This document shows positions 25,287 to 35,372 of a stretch of 64,000 bases of DNA, one piece after another. The stretch covers positions 53,668-117,667 of the forward strand of contig PAFU01000007.1 of the NCBI GenBank assembly GCA_002704225.1. The letters run 5' to 3'. The DNA is from Gammaproteobacteria bacterium. Lineage in GTDB: Bacteria; Pseudomonadota; Gammaproteobacteria; Pseudomonadales; Azotimanducaceae. Numbering within the stretch: position 1 is the first letter of the stretch; every line of letters starts with the position of its first letter. Both the position numbers and the translations under genes were made by a program. Under the pieces are notes generated by a model, which ran no database searches, was not told the origin of the DNA, and was given only the letters and a program-made list of their open reading frames with translations.

Positions 25287-27197
25287 ATGCCAACAGCCAA
25301 TCACCAAGCGGATTATGCCGAGATCTATGCAAGATCCTTGCAAGATCCTCAGGGTTTTTGGGGGGAGCAGGCTTCCCGTATTCCTTGGATCACCGAGCCT
25401 AAAACGGTTCTTGATCAAGACGAAAATGGTGTCTGGCGCTGGTTTCCGGATGGGGAACTGAATTCTTGCTACGTCGCATTGGATCAACATGTGGCGCAGG
25501 GGCGGGGCGATCAAACCGCTCTAATTTATGACTCGCCGGTCACCAACACAGTCGAGCATTTTACGTTTTCGCAACTGCTGGCAAAAACCGCAACCATCGC
25601 CGGTGGTCTTGTCGAACTTGGTGTGACCAAGGGCGATGTTGTCATCATCTATATGCCCATGGTGCCGGAAACGGCCGCGGCGATGTTGGCTTGCGCACGC
25701 ATTGGAGCCATTCACTCCGTCGTTTTTGGTGGCTTTGCGCCCAAGGAACTGGCGATGAGAATCGATGACTCCAGTCCGAAGGTCGTGCTGGCCGCGTCGT
25801 GTGGTATCGAGGTGGATAAGGTCATTGCCTACCAACCGTTGTTGAATGACGCCATTGATCTGGCCGAACACAAACCCGAGCACGTGGTCATGCTGCAGCG
25901 TGACCAATGTGAAGCGACCTTGCAGGCTCCGCGCGACATTGATTGGCGTGTTTGGGAAAGCGCCGCGTCGCCGGTTGACTGCGTGCCCGTGCAGGCGACG
26001 GACCCGCTCTACGTCTTGTATACCTCAGGTACAACAGGCAAGCCCAAGGGCATCGTTCGGGATAACGGTGGTCACGCCGTGGCACTGAATTACAGCATGA
26101 GCGCGGTTTACGGCGTTCAAGCAGGTGACGTGTACTGGGCAGCTTCGGATGTGGGTTGGGTGGTTGGACATTCCTATATTGTTTATGGACCACTCTTCGC
26201 TGGCTGCACAACGATACTTTACGAAGGCAAACCAGTGAGGACGCCGGATGCTGGCGCTTTCTGGCGGGTTCTGGCCGAACATCGGGTGAAGAGTTTTTTT
26301 GTGGCCCCCACGGCCTTTCGAGCCATGCGCAAGGAAGACCCGGACTGCGCGCTGCTGGGCCAGCACGACATATCCAGCTTGCAGTATCAGTTTGTCGCGG
26401 GCGAACGCCTTGATCCGCCGACGTATCACTGGCTGAAAGAACATTTGGACGTTCCAGTGATCGATCACTGGTGGCAGACCGAAACAGGCTGGTCGATTTG
26501 CGCCAACATGGCCGGCATCGAACTGCTGGAATCTAAGGCGGGTTCGTGCACCCTACCGGCACCGGGCTGGGATCTACGTGTGCTGGATGCCGATGGCAAA
26601 GAGGTTGGGCCGAATCAGGAAGGCGCGATCGTGGTCAAGGCTCCTCTGCCGCCGAGTGCGTTCCCAACGGTCTGGCGTGACCATCAGCGTTACGAAGACA
26701 GCTATTGGAGCGAGTATCCCGGTTTTTATTTGACCGGTGACGGGGGCTACCGTGATGAAGACGGCTATGTATTCGTTATGGGTCGCACCGATGATGTGAT
26801 TAATGTCGCAGGGCATCGTTTGTCCACCGGTCGTATCGAAGAAGTGGTGGCGGAACATCCTGCCGTCGCCGAATGTGCTGTGGTCGGCATCGCCGATGCA
26901 GAAAAAGGTCAGGTTCCTGTGGGTTTGCTGTTGATGAAGGATGGCATCAATCAAGACTTTGCAGCCCTACAGGACGAACTGGTTCAGTCGGTGCGTAATG
27001 CGGTGGGTCCGATTGCAAACTTCAAACGCGCTATCGTAGTGCCTCGGTTACCGAAAACGCGCTCGGGAAAAATCTTACGGCAGGTGATTCGCAAGATGAT
27101 TGATGGTCAGCCATATACCGTACCTTCCACCATTGATGATCCGGCCATCGTGGAAGAGCTGCTTGAAACGTTAACGGCGAATGGGTGGATGGACTAA
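25287..27197 (+). CDS. prpE: PrpE-type acyl-CoA synthetase
   Basis: A 636-residue AMP-forming acyl-CoA synthetase. The N-terminal ACAS domain has YAEIYARSLQDPQGFWGEQA; the P-loop is VLYTSGTTGKPKGIVRDNGG; HWWQTETGWSI and LTGDGGYRDEDGY complete the adenylation core; and PKTRSGKILR carries the regulatory lysine that is commonly acetylated. Sequence form and length match propionyl-CoA synthetase, which activates propionate or short acyl chains. Propionyl-CoA is an expected product of branched-chain catabolism. RBS AGGAGC precedes ATG 25287. No prpBCD genes adjoin, so the exact substrate is inferred. Confidence 0.85.
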   Translation: MPTANHQADYAEIYARSLQDPQGFWGEQASRIPWITEPKTVLDQDENGVWRWFPDGELNSCYVALDQHVAQGRGDQTALIYDSPVTNTVEHFTFSQLLAKTATIAGGLVELGVTKGDVVIIYMPMVPETAAAMLACARIGAIHSVVFGGFAPKELAMRIDDSSPKVVLAASCGIEVDKVIAYQPLLNDAIDLAEHKPEHVVMLQRDQCEATLQAPRDIDWRVWESAASPVDCVPVQATDPLYVLYTSGTTGKPKGIVRDNGGHAVALNYSMSAVYGVQAGDVYWAASDVGWVVGHSYIVYGPLFAGCTTILYEGKPVRTPDAGAFWRVLAEHRVKSFFVAPTAFRAMRKEDPDCALLGQHDISSLQYQFVAGERLDPPTYHWLKEHLDVPVIDHWWQTETGWSICANMAGIELLESKAGSCTLPAPGWDLRVLDADGKEVGPNQEGAIVVKAPLPPSAFPTVWRDHQRYEDSYWSEYPGFYLTGDGGYRDEDGYVFVMGRTDDVINVAGHRLSTGRIEEVVAEHPAVAECAVVGIADAEKGQVPVGLLLMKDGINQDFAALQDELVQSVRNAVGPIANFKRAIVVPRLPKTRSGKILRQVIRKMIDGQPYTVPSTIDDPAIVEELLETLTANGWMD

Positions 27198-27198
27198 C

Positions 27199-27537
27199 GT
27201 GATCATTATGCAGGGCACCATCGTCATCAAATCCGGCCAGTTTGATCGGGCGTTGAAAATGGCACGTGAGCTTGTGCTCGCAACGCGGGGAGAAGATGGC
27301 TGCATAACCTACGAGTTCTATCGGGGCTTGGCGGAACCGGATGCGCTGATCATTTTTCAGGAGTGGGAAAGTATGGATGCGCTAATGACTCATCTTTCCT
27401 CGCCTCAAGTAGAGGCGTTTCTGCGGCAGCTGCCTGAAATTTCCGATGGAGGAATCACCACCCGTCGATATCTTGTACAGGAAGTAGAGGATTCAGAGGC
27501 GGGGGGCGTAGTCGACCAGCCGCCCATCATTCACTGA
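27199..27537 (+). CDS. ABM-domain putative quinol monooxygenase
   Basis: A 112-residue dimeric alpha-beta barrel (antibiotic biosynthesis monooxygenase domain). IIMQGTIVIKSGQFDRALKM, DGCITYEFYRGLAEPD and FQEWESMDALMTHLSSPQV are the canonical strands and helices, as in YgiN-like quinol monooxygenases. GTG 27199 was chosen because family members begin with this strand; ATG 27181 would overlap the synthetase gene. The stop of prpE is one base upstream, so it is cotranscribed. It may detoxify quinols; no catalytic residues can be singled out. Confidence 0.75.
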   Translation: MIIMQGTIVIKSGQFDRALKMARELVLATRGEDGCITYEFYRGLAEPDALIIFQEWESMDALMTHLSSPQVEAFLRQLPEISDGGITTRRYLVQEVEDSEAGGVVDQPPIIH

Positions 27538-27553
27538 GGGCAAGTCGCCGGGC

Positions 27554-27928
27554 TCAGTGGTCGGCGGAATCCTCAGCGTCATTTGCCGCATTGAATTCCC
27601 GCAGCTTGCGTACGTAAAGCGCAGTGATTCCGCACAGGCCCAGTGCAAAGAACAGCTCGGCGGCGCCCCAATAGAACAGCGCCGGATCGAAGACGTTCAG
27701 CACGCCGTGAATGAAGTAAAGGGTGCTCACAAGACATAGAAAGAACATACCCTTGAGCTGGCCCCGCAGAGCGCTGGGCAGGCAAAGCAGCAGCGGCAAC
27801 ACTTGGATAAAAAACCAAACGGCATTCAACGTGGTGGTCGGTAGTGGGTCGATGAAGAACTGTCGCAGGCCAGTGATGCCGAGTAGGGAGCCGACCATAA
27901 TAAAGGTGAGAAAGAGCCATCCTTGCAT
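27554..27928 (-). CDS. DUF2069 inner-membrane protein
   Basis: A 124-residue protein with four hydrophobic helices (about residues 3-24, 37-55, 62-82 and 88-106) and a short polar C-terminus (NAANDAEDSADH). The composition and its place directly after wrbA and arsC match the DUF2069 family, which has the same neighbours in pseudomonads. The function is unknown. It is the last gene of the arsC-wrbA-DUF2069 minus-strand unit. Confidence 0.75.
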   Translation of the reverse strand: MQGWLFLTFIMVGSLLGITGLRQFFIDPLPTTTLNAVWFFIQVLPLLLCLPSALRGQLKGMFFLCLVSTLYFIHGVLNVFDPALFYWGAAELFFALGLCGITALYVRKLREFNAANDAEDSADH

Positions 27929-27963
27929 GAGGTGTTATTCCAGCGTCAGTTAAAGGGTTTGGG

Positions 27964-28569
27964 TTACTTGGGGTTATGCAGCTGTAAGGCCAGTTCCGCC
28001 AATTGCTTGCCAGCACCATGGGCAAGTAGGGCTTCATCGTCTGTTAACATCGCACCATCCTCCTTGCCTTGGACGTGGGTGACGCCATAGGGCGTTCCCC
28101 CGCTCTGGGTGCGATTGAGTCCGGGTAAGCTGTAGGGCAGGCCTTTGATCAGCATGCCGTGATGCAGCAGCGGCACCATCATGGTGAGCAGAGTGCTTTC
28201 CTGGCCGCCGTGTAGCGAACCGGTAGAACAAAAAACACCAGCAGGCTTGCCGACCAAATGGTGACCGGCCCAAAGGTCGGCCGTGGTATCGAGAAAGTAT
28301 TTCAGCGGGGCGGCCATGTTGCCGAAACGGGTCGCGCTGCCCAGTGCCAGAGCGCTGCAGCCGACCAGATCTTCTTTAGTACAAAATACTGCACCGTCGT
28401 TTGGAACGCTGGGTGCGGTGCGTTCGGTTACCGCACTGACTGGTGGAACCGTACGAATTCTCGGCTCAATGCCAGCCACCTGATCAACGCCTCGGGCCAT
28501 ATGCAGCGCGAGATTTTGCGTCCCTTGGGTTCGGGAGTAATACAGAATCAATACATAGGGGGTGCTCAT
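27964..28569 (-). CDS. wrbA: NAD(P)H:quinone oxidoreductase WrbA
   Basis: A 201-residue flavodoxin-fold protein. The FMN phosphate loop is YYSRTQGTQNLALHMARGV (residues 10-28), followed by ALALGSATRFGNMAAPLKYFLD and CSTGSLHGGQESTLLTM, the WrbA signatures. It reduces quinones by two electrons to protect against redox cycling. Its ATG overlaps arsC by 4 nt. Length is normal for the family (about 198 aa). Confidence 0.88.
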   Translation of the reverse strand: MSTPYVLILYYSRTQGTQNLALHMARGVDQVAGIEPRIRTVPPVSAVTERTAPSVPNDGAVFCTKEDLVGCSALALGSATRFGNMAAPLKYFLDTTADLWAGHHLVGKPAGVFCSTGSLHGGQESTLLTMMVPLLHHGMLIKGLPYSLPGLNRTQSGGTPYGVTHVQGKEDGAMLTDDEALLAHGAGKQLAELALQLHNPK

Positions 28570-28916
28570 ATCAGCTCCAGTACATTTTCCGGTGGCCGGC
28601 CGATCACGGCTTTGTCACCACAAACGACGATGGGTCGCTCCAGCAGTATGGGGTTCTGTGACATAGCCTGAAGAAGCTGATCATCAGTGACGCCAGTGTT
28701 ACCCAAATCAAGTTCCTTAAACTCTCGCTCCTTGGTTCGCATCATGTCGACCACGCTGATGCGCAGTTTCTGTGACAGAGTTTGTAGCGCGTGTGCGGAC
28801 AATGGCGTCTTCAGGTATTCCACGACCTCAGGCTCGACGCCCCGCTCCTTGAGCAACTCGAGGGTCTGTCGAGATTTAGAGCAGCGAGGGTTGTGGTAAA
28901 TGGTGTAAATTGGCAT
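28566..28916 (-). CDS. arsC: Glutaredoxin-linked arsenate reductase family protein
   Basis: A 116-residue ArsC-fold protein. The catalytic Cys is in YHNPRCSKSRQTLELL near residue 12, and LLERPIVVCGDKAVIGRPPE provides the Arg cluster region. It reduces arsenate to arsenite with glutathione and glutaredoxin. In this chromosomal context (next to wrbA, without arsB or arsR) the family is often of undefined physiological role and may be a general thiol reductase (YffB/ArsC-like). Confidence 0.82.
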   Translation of the reverse strand: MPIYTIYHNPRCSKSRQTLELLKERGVEPEVVEYLKTPLSAHALQTLSQKLRISVVDMMRTKEREFKELDLGNTGVTDDQLLQAMSQNPILLERPIVVCGDKAVIGRPPENVLELI

Positions 28917-29036
28917 TTCGGCGTCATCAAAGAAGATTAAAGGGAGTATAGGCGCGCTGATGTGGTATTCACATCAAGAAGACATGGCCAGATTGAGAAT
29001 CTGCGCCGCGCCAACCAAACCTTGAAGAAAACAATT

Positions 29037-29549
29037 ATGCTGCAAAACCAGACGTCACAGTTCCAACGCGTGCGGGTGCGAATAGGGTTGCTGGCCCTTG
29101 CCCTGAGTGTTTTGTTGGCGGGCTGTGTCGATAGTGCGCCTTCCAACCCCTTACGCCTGGCGGATGGCACCATAACGAGCCCGAGCCAATGGCAAGGCGA
29201 CTGGGTGTTGATTAATTATTGGGCAGACTGGTGCGGGCCGTGCCGAGAGGAAGTGCCTGAGCTCAACCATCTGAATGCTTCCGAAGAGGGTTTCTCTGTT
29301 CTTGGTGTGAACTATGATTATCTGGAAGGTGTTGAACTGCAGGCGTCCATTGACTCGCTTGGCATTGCCTTCCCTACGCTGATTGACGACCCCCAGATTT
29401 TGCTGGGCTATGACGAAGCAACCGTGCTGCCCATGAGCGTGCTGATTTCTCCGGAGGGGGTTCTGCATCGCATCTTGGTGGGGCCTCAGACCGCCGAGAC
29501 CCTGCTGGCCGCAAAGGCTGGCCCCGCACAGGCAACGTCTCAGCTGTAA
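29037..29549 (+). CDS. TlpA-like thioredoxin lipoprotein
   Basis: A 170-residue protein. ATG 29037 gives a signal peptide whose hydrophobic core LLALALSVLLAGC ends in a lipobox, so it is a lipoprotein. The thioredoxin domain has the redox motif NYWADWCGPCREE and the cis-Pro region TVLPMSVLISPEG. It should carry out disulfide reduction in the periplasm, as ResA/TlpA do. The frame is open from 28962, but those residues do not form a signal. It ends 24 nt from the convergent proS gene. Confidence 0.82.
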   Translation: MLQNQTSQFQRVRVRIGLLALALSVLLAGCVDSAPSNPLRLADGTITSPSQWQGDWVLINYWADWCGPCREEVPELNHLNASEEGFSVLGVNYDYLEGVELQASIDSLGIAFPTLIDDPQILLGYDEATVLPMSVLISPEGVLHRILVGPQTAETLLAAKAGPAQATSQL

Positions 29550-29573
29550 CTCGCCGACCCAATGGGCCTCAGA

Positions 29574-31280
29574 TTACGTAATTTTTGAGAGCACGTCGTC
29601 CAGAGGGACGTCCTGGGCAGAGGCATCAGTACGCTGACGGTACTCTACCGCCCCATTTTTCAAGCCTCGGTCTCCAATAACGACGCGGTGAGGTATGCCG
29701 ATCAAATCGGCTTCCGCAAATTTGACTCCGGGTCGCTCGGCGCGATCATCCAGTAGCACGTCAATACCGGCCTCGCAGGCTTGGGTATAAAGCAATTCGG
29801 ATGCCTCTTTCACGGCTTCCGACTTCTGCGCATTCAAGGCAATGATGTGAAGCTGAAATGGTGCGAGTGGCAGTGGCCAGGTAATGCCGTTGTCGTCATG
29901 GTTCTGCTCGATGACGGCAGCAACCAATCGGGTGACGCCCATGCCGTAGCAGCCCATGGTGGGAACAATGTTGTTGCCGTCTTGATCCAGCACCGTGGCC
30001 TGCATGGGTTCACTGTACGAACGATCTAACTGAAAGATGTGGCCGACTTCGATGCCGCGCAGGAATTTAATTTGTCCGTTGCCGTCTGGGGCGGTATCGC
30101 CTTCGACAACGTTCCGTGCGTCGACAATTTGCTCGTCATTCAGCTCGACGTCGCGGTGCCAGTTCACGCCGCGAAAGTGCACGCCGTCCTCATTCGCGCC
30201 ACAAACAAAATCAGCAACAGCCGCTGCGCTGGCATCCACGAACATAGGAAGGTTGCAGTTCACCGGCCCCAAGGAACCAACGCTGGCGCCCATGGCCTTG
30301 GTAATGGCCTCCTCGCTGGCAAATACCAGAGGCGACTTCACGCCGGGGAGTTTGCCGGCTTTGATTTCATTCAGTTCGTGATCGCCGCGCAGAATGATCG
30401 CGTATAGGCTCGATTCGGACTCGCCGTCACCTTCAACAATCAAGGTTTTGAGATTTTGCTCGGGAGGCAGGCCCAGCTGTTTCGCGACGGCCTCAATGGT
30501 TTTGGCATGAGGCGTGTCCACTCGGGTCATATTCTCTGAGGGCTCTGTTGCTTTGCCGGGGGGCTGGGCTGCCGCTTTTTCCAGATTAGCCGCATAGGTC
30601 CCCGTGTCGCTGTAGGCAATGGTGTCCTCGCCGGACTGGGCCAACACATGAAATTCGTGAGAATTGTCGCCACCAATATTGCCGGTATCGGCCTGAACCG
30701 CTCGGAATTCAAGCTGCATGCGATTCAAAATACGCTCGTAACAGCGATACATTTCCTCGTAGGTTGCGTCGAAGCTGTCTTGATCCAAATGAAAGGAGTA
30801 GGCGTCCTTCATGGTGAATTCCCGCGCCCGCATGACGCCGAATCGTGGTCTACGTTCGTCACGGAACTTGGTTTGAATTTGGTAAAAATTGATGGGCAGC
30901 TGACGGTAGCTCTGCACTTCCCGACGAAACAGATCGGTGATTACCTCCTCGTGGGTTGGTCCCAAGCAAAAATCTCGGTCGTGTCGGTCTTGCATGCGCA
31001 ACATTTCGTCACCCATTTTTTGCCAGCGCCCGGTTTCCATCCATAACTCAGCGGGTTGCACGACGGGCATGGAAACTTCCTGCGCGCCACTGCGGTTCAT
31101 TTCTTCACGAATGATGTGCTCGACTTTACGCAGTACCCGCAGTCCCAACGGCAGCCAAGTATAAAGACCGCTGGCCAGTTGACGGATCATGCCGGCTCGA
31201 AGCATCAGACGATGACTGATGACGTCAGCGTCAGAGGGGTCTTCTTTCAGTGTGGGGAGGAGCAAGGCGGATTGGCGCAT
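29574..31280 (-). CDS. proS: Prolyl-tRNA synthetase
   Basis: A 568-residue class IIa synthetase of bacterial type. Motif 1 is [18 protein letters not shown], motif 2 [19 protein letters not shown] and motif 3 [17 protein letters not shown]. The inserted editing (INS) domain between motifs 2 and 3, roughly residues 220-390, includes [19 protein letters not shown] upstream of it and [11 protein letters not shown] within. ATG 31280 ([15 protein letters not shown]) matches the family start. Confidence 0.95.
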   Translation of the reverse strand: MRQSALLLPTLKEDPSDADVISHRLMLRAGMIRQLASGLYTWLPLGLRVLRKVEHIIREEMNRSGAQEVSMPVVQPAELWMETGRWQKMGDEMLRMQDRHDRDFCLGPTHEEVITDLFRREVQSYRQLPINFYQIQTKFRDERRPRFGVMRAREFTMKDAYSFHLDQDSFDATYEEMYRCYERILNRMQLEFRAVQADTGNIGGDNSHEFHVLAQSGEDTIAYSDTGTYAANLEKAAAQPPGKATEPSENMTRVDTPHAKTIEAVAKQLGLPPEQNLKTLIVEGDGESESSLYAIILRGDHELNEIKAGKLPGVKSPLVFASEEAITKAMGASVGSLGPVNCNLPMFVDASAAAVADFVCGANEDGVHFRGVNWHRDVELNDEQIVDARNVVEGDTAPDGNGQIKFLRGIEVGHIFQLDRSYSEPMQATVLDQDGNNIVPTMGCYGMGVTRLVAAVIEQNHDDNGITWPLPLAPFQLHIIALNAQKSEAVKEASELLYTQACEAGIDVLLDDRAERPGVKFAEADLIGIPHRVVIGDRGLKNGAVEYRQRTDASAQDVPLDDVLSKIT

Positions 31281-31380
31281 GATGGTGTTGTCTGTGTGGC
31301 GAAGCACGCATTAGACACAATGGTGGGCACACACCACAAGTACGATGAGCCTCAGCCGAGGCAGTAATCAAAAAATAGGC

Positions 31381-31417
31381 AAAAAAACCGGCCTGTGAAT
31401 GACTTCAAAGGCCGGTT
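31381..31417 (-). terminator. Intrinsic terminator of the HU-like gene
   Basis: On the minus strand AACCGGCC pairs perfectly with GGCCGGTT (plus-strand positions 31410-31417 and 31386-31393) and is followed at once by a run of T. It lies 22 nt after the stop of the HU-like gene and is the clearest rho-independent terminator in the window. Confidence 0.85.
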
Positions 31418-31439
31418 CAATTGCTCAAAGCCGATCAAA

Positions 31440-31919
31440 TTATACGATCATGTCCTTGAGTTTCTTCAGTGCAGTTACCCGAACGCGAGTGGTCGCAGGC
31501 TTGGCCGGGATTACGATTTCTTCGCCGGTCGCAGGGTTGCGGCCCATACGCTTCTTGGTCGCAGGTCGCTTGGCAGCCTTGATCTTTAACAGACCTGGCA
31601 GCGTGAACTCGCCTGCAGAGCGCTTGCGGATGTGTCTTTCGATCACAGATTCCAGCTCATCCATTACCGAGCTGACCTGAGCGCGAGACAGGTTAGTGTT
31701 TGTTGCGATTTCGTTAAGAATGGCGGTTTTGGTCATCTTTGTCTTGATGCCAGGCGCCTTCTTTACAGGTGCTGCAGCAGCTTTCTTTGCTGGTGCTTTC
31801 TTGGCGGCTGCTTTTTTAGCAGGTGCTTTTTTTGCGGCCGCTTTCTTTACTGGTGCTTTTTTTGCAGGTGCTTTCTTAGCGGCAGCTTTCTTAGCTGGAG
31901 CTTTCTTTTGCGTAGCCAT
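31440..31919 (-). CDS. HU-family protein with histone-like Lys/Ala N-terminal tail
   Basis: A 159-residue two-part protein. Residues 1-60 are almost wholly KKAPA and KKAAA pentads, as in histone H1-like and AlgP-like proteins. Residues 62-159 form an HU/IHF fold: MTKTAILNEIATNTNLSRAQV, EFTLPGLLKIKAAKRPATKK, and the beta-arm signature GRNPATGEEIVIPAK. It should bind and compact DNA, with the tail adding non-specific charge contacts. The repeats are also seen in DNA as 15-nt units. It has its own terminator and a weak ribosome site (AAAGGA, 8 nt before ATG). It sits between proS and fmdB as an independent gene. Confidence 0.88.
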   Translation of the reverse strand: MATQKKAPAKKAAAKKAPAKKAPVKKAAAKKAPAKKAAAKKAPAKKAAAAPVKKAPGIKTKMTKTAILNEIATNTNLSRAQVSSVMDELESVIERHIRKRSAGEFTLPGLLKIKAAKRPATKKRMGRNPATGEEIVIPAKPATTRVRVTALKKLKDMIV

Positions 31920-32421
31920 ATTACTGGTCCTTTATCTTGAAGTTAAACAGCGTAATTCCACTCACCGCTCAATGGCTGGTATCGCAATCGAGTGCGGGGT
32001 TTTACCGCGTTCCTGTCTCTCAGTGCCTTCTAGCAATCAGCAGAAAGAAAGTAGGCTCAGGCCCAGCTCTTTTCCACAACGCCAACCCGTTCCCAAACCC
32101 TGATAGTCGCTAATAAAAATTGTTATCTCTGCATCGTTAACTGCACGATGAACAGGACCGATTTTCATTATCGACCCCCAAGTGATCGAGCCAGCGGAGG
32201 TGATGCATTTCCGACCGATTCGACGCATGGATTTGAAAACGCTCTGCCGTCAAAGGACACCCAAAGGTTTTACCGTCATCTCTTATGAAATGATGGCGGA
32301 TTTATAGCGGATCAAATACGGGGTGGCAACAAAAAAGGCGCTAAATCACTGTATTTTTGCTGTTTTTTTTACGATCATGCGCGACCTTTAGAACACATCA
32401 ATAACATCCTAAGTAATATAG
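31920..32421. other. 502-nt intergenic region, no gene seen
   Basis: The divergent gap between the HU-like gene and fmdB. Neither strand carries a convincing reading frame. A perfect 6-bp hairpin (CATCGT at 32132-32137 with ACGATG at 32145-32150, 7-nt loop) and a T-rich stretch at about 32361-32370 are visible. A possible HU promoter on the minus strand has TTGAGC then, 17 nt later, TGTTTA (plus coordinates about 31940-31968). Otherwise nothing could be assigned. Confidence 0.5.
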
Positions 32422-32685
32422 ATGCCGATATACGAATACCGTTGCGAAAGCTGCAACCATGAAATGGAAGCCGTACAGAAAATCAGCGATGAACCGCTAG
32501 TGAAGTGCCCAGCGTGCGCCAATGACACGCTTAAGAAAATCATATCCGCTGCAGGCTTTCGTCTGAAGGGCGGAGGTTGGTACGAAACGGACTTCAAGTC
32601 CGGCAAGAAAAAGAATGTCGCAGGCGGTGATAGCAGCTCCGGCGGATCGGGTAGCGGTGGCGCCAGCGGTGATTCCGGTAGTTAA
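32422..32685 (+). CDS. FmdB-family zinc-ribbon protein
   Basis: An 87-residue protein. Residues 1-45 form a zinc ribbon: MPIYEYRCESCNHEME supplies CxxC and VKCPACAND the second CxxC. The C-terminal 35 residues are Gly/Ser-rich and probably disordered. FmdB proteins are small regulators of unknown mechanism and lie directly upstream of aspS in many gammaproteobacteria, as here (70-nt gap). Confidence 0.85.
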   Translation: MPIYEYRCESCNHEMEAVQKISDEPLVKCPACANDTLKKIISAAGFRLKGGGWYETDFKSGKKKNVAGGDSSSGGSGSGGASGDSGS

Positions 32686-32755
32686 GGGTTAGCGCCTCAT
32701 TGAATACGCGTTGTAACCAGCGCAACACAAGTTAAACAAAACAAAGGGTAATGCC

Positions 32756-34558
32756 ATGCGCAGCCACTATTGCGGTGACCTAAGAGCCACAGAATCTGGC
32801 CAAGAAGTAGAAATTTATGGTTGGGTACATCGCCGGCGAGATCATGGCGGCGTGATTTTTCTCGACATTCGAGATCGCACCGGCGTGCTGCAGGTGGTGT
32901 TTGACCCTGATGAAGAACAAAGCTTTGCCTTGGCGGACTCTGTTCGTAACGAATACGTGCTGCAAGCCAAGGGAAAGGTGCGTCCACGCCCCGAAGGAAC
33001 CGTTAACGCTGACATGCCCACCGGTGAGATCGAGGTATTAGGCAAAGATCTGGTAATCCTCAACGCCGCTAAGACACCGCCATTTCAGCTCGATGCGCAT
33101 TCAGATGCTGGCGAGGACGTTCGATTGCGTTACCGCTACATGGATCTTAGGCGACCTGAAATGCAGCAGCGTATGCAGGCCCGGGCACGCATTACCAGTG
33201 CGGTGCGTTCTTTTTTAGAAGAAAAAGGCTTCTGGGATGTTGAAACGCCGACATTGAGTCGTGCAACACCGGAAGGTGCTCGGGATTACTTGGTGCCCAG
33301 TCGCACCCATCCGGGAGAGTTCTTTGCGCTGCCTCAGTCGCCACAGGTCTATAAGCAATTGTTGATGATGTCCGGTATGGACAAGTACTACCAAATCGCC
33401 CGTTGCTATCGGGACGAAGACTTGCGCGCCGACCGTCAGCCTGAATTTACTCAGATCGATATCGAGGCTTCCTTTGTCAGTCAGGCCGATATTATGGCTC
33501 TGACCGAAGGCATGCTGCGCAAGTTGTTTAACCAAGTGCTGGATGTTGAGCTACCCGATTTCCCGGTGCTGACCTGGGCAGAGTCCATGCGCGATTTCGG
33601 CAGTGACCGGCCAGATCTGCGCAACCCCCTGCGGCTGGTCGACGTGGCTGACCTGTTTACGAAGGTCGATTTCAAGGTGTTCAATGGCCCGGCTAACGAC
33701 CCCAAGGGGCGTATCGTCGCGTTGCGAGCACCCGGCGCTGCGTCGCTCTCGCGTAAAGTGATCGACGACTACACTGGCTTTGTCGGGCGTTACGGAGCGA
33801 AAGGATTGGCCTATATCAAGGTCAATGATCTTGCTGCGGGAGCCGAGGGCTTGCAGTCACCTATCCTGAAATTTATCCCGGAAGATGTGGTCAGTGCTGT
33901 GCTGGAACGTGTTGGCGCTGAAAGCGGCGACCTCGTGTTCTTTGGCGCAGACAGCGCCAAGGTGGTGAACGATGCCATGGGCGCGCTGCGCGGAGAGCTG
34001 GGCAATGATCTGAACTTGCTGGAAGGTCAGTATCGACCGTGTTGGGTTGTGGATTGGCCAATGTTTTCGCAGGATCGTGACGGTGCCTTCAGTGCGGAAC
34101 ATCACCCCTTTACTCGTCCAACCTGCTCGCCAGAAGAGTTGTTGGCTGATCCGGCGAATGCTCAGGCAGCGGCCTACGATGTGGTGCTTAATGGCTACGA
34201 GTTGGGTGGTGGGTCGTTACGAATTCACGACAACGATATGCAGAAAGCCGTCTTTGACGTGTTGCGAATGGATGAAACCGGCCAATCGAAATTCAGCTTC
34301 CTGCTGGATGCGCTGCAGTATGGCTGCCCACCTCACGGTGGTATCGCCCTGGGTCTGGATCGATTGGTGATGCTTATGACCAATACTCAGTCGATTCGCG
34401 ACGTTATTGCGTTCCCGAAGACGCAAAGTGCGTCCTGCGTCATGATGGCGGCACCAGGAGCGGTTGAAGATCAGCAGCTAAAGGACTTACATATACGCTT
34501 GCGCGGGCCAGTCAATGTCGCCCTAGGAGACGCGGCCAGCTCTGAAGCGCCGGAGTAA
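32756..34558 (+). CDS. aspS: Aspartyl-tRNA synthetase
   Basis: A 600-residue class IIb synthetase. The N-terminal OB fold has [20 protein letters not shown]; the catalytic domain shows [20 protein letters not shown], motif 2 [20 protein letters not shown], the bacterial GAD insertion around residues 285-420, and motif 3 [12 protein letters not shown]. Normal length (E. coli 590). RBS AAAGGG precedes ATG 32756. Followed by yebC with a 51-nt gap. Confidence 0.96.
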   Translation: MRSHYCGDLRATESGQEVEIYGWVHRRRDHGGVIFLDIRDRTGVLQVVFDPDEEQSFALADSVRNEYVLQAKGKVRPRPEGTVNADMPTGEIEVLGKDLVILNAAKTPPFQLDAHSDAGEDVRLRYRYMDLRRPEMQQRMQARARITSAVRSFLEEKGFWDVETPTLSRATPEGARDYLVPSRTHPGEFFALPQSPQVYKQLLMMSGMDKYYQIARCYRDEDLRADRQPEFTQIDIEASFVSQADIMALTEGMLRKLFNQVLDVELPDFPVLTWAESMRDFGSDRPDLRNPLRLVDVADLFTKVDFKVFNGPANDPKGRIVALRAPGAASLSRKVIDDYTGFVGRYGAKGLAYIKVNDLAAGAEGLQSPILKFIPEDVVSAVLERVGAESGDLVFFGADSAKVVNDAMGALRGELGNDLNLLEGQYRPCWVVDWPMFSQDRDGAFSAEHHPFTRPTCSPEELLADPANAQAAAYDVVLNGYELGGGSLRIHDNDMQKAVFDVLRMDETGQSKFSFLLDALQYGCPPHGGIALGLDRLVMLMTNTQSIRDVIAFPKTQSASCVMMAAPGAVEDQQLKDLHIRLRGPVNVALGDAASSEAPE

Positions 34559-34609
34559 ACACTGAGCGGTTGATCCGCGTCTTGGAACAACAAGGATTGG
34601 AAGACAGAT

Positions 34610-35347
34610 ATGGCAGGACACAGTAAGTGGGCCAACATCAAGCACCGCAAGGCCGCTCAGGACAAAAAGCGCGGCAAGCTTTACACCAAACTGATTCGTG
34701 AGATCACGGTAGCAGCTCGGTTGGGCGGCGGTGTAGTCGATGACAATCCACGCCTGCGAGCAGCGGTGGATAAAGCCCTGGGTGCGAACATGCCCAAGGA
34801 CACCATTGAGCGTGCGATTGCGCGCGGCGCTGGTGGCGGTGAGGGTAATGACGTTGAAGAACTGGTTTATGAGGGCTATGCCAATGGTGGCGTGGCCATA
34901 CTGGTTGAGGCCATGACCGATAACCGGAACCGAACGGTGGCCGAAGTGCGCCATGCCTTTAATAAATACGGGGGCAATCTTGGCACCGATGGTTCGGTCG
35001 CCTATCTGTTTACTCGGCAGGGCGTGATCAATTTTGCACCCGGTGCTGACGAAGAAGCCCTCATGGACATCGCCCTAGAGGCCGGGGCCGAAGACATCGA
35101 AGGCGATGACGAAGGTGCGATCACCGTAACAACACCCTGGGAAACGTTGAATCAAGTGGTTGGCAAGCTCACGGAAGCCGGGTACGAGCCCGATCACTCG
35201 GAAGTCACCATGTTGGCATCAACCACCAGCCCATGCGATACCGAGCAGGCCCGCAAAGTGCTGACGTTGATCGACGTGCTGGAAGATCTGGACGATGTCC
35301 AAGAGGTCTACAGCAACGGTGAATTTCCAGACGATGCTTACGAGTAA
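34610..35347 (+). CDS. yebC: YebC/PmpR-family protein
   Basis: A 245-residue protein of the YebC/TACO1 family. It starts [20 protein letters not shown] and contains [17 protein letters not shown] and [19 protein letters not shown], all hallmarks. Members are described as transcription regulators (PmpR) or ribosome-associated factors that help translate difficult stretches. The aspS-yebC-ruvC order is standard for gammaproteobacteria. Confidence 0.94.
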   Translation: MAGHSKWANIKHRKAAQDKKRGKLYTKLIREITVAARLGGGVVDDNPRLRAAVDKALGANMPKDTIERAIARGAGGGEGNDVEELVYEGYANGGVAILVEAMTDNRNRTVAEVRHAFNKYGGNLGTDGSVAYLFTRQGVINFAPGADEEALMDIALEAGAEDIEGDDEGAITVTTPWETLNQVVGKLTEAGYEPDHSEVTMLASTTSPCDTEQARKVLTLIDVLEDLDDVQEVYSNGEFPDDAYE

Positions 35348-35372
35348 TCGACTGATGCTGCCGGGTTAACCG

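Noticed and set aside
27181..27198. ATG 27181 as the start of the ABM-domain protein
   Set aside because: It would overlap prpE and add residues unlike the family; GTG 27199 starts precisely at the first conserved strand.
31750..31915. Short tandem repeats that might suggest a CRISPR or satellite
   Set aside because: They are 15-nt codon repeats of Lys-Lys-Ala-Pro-Ala inside the HU-like gene, with no spacers.
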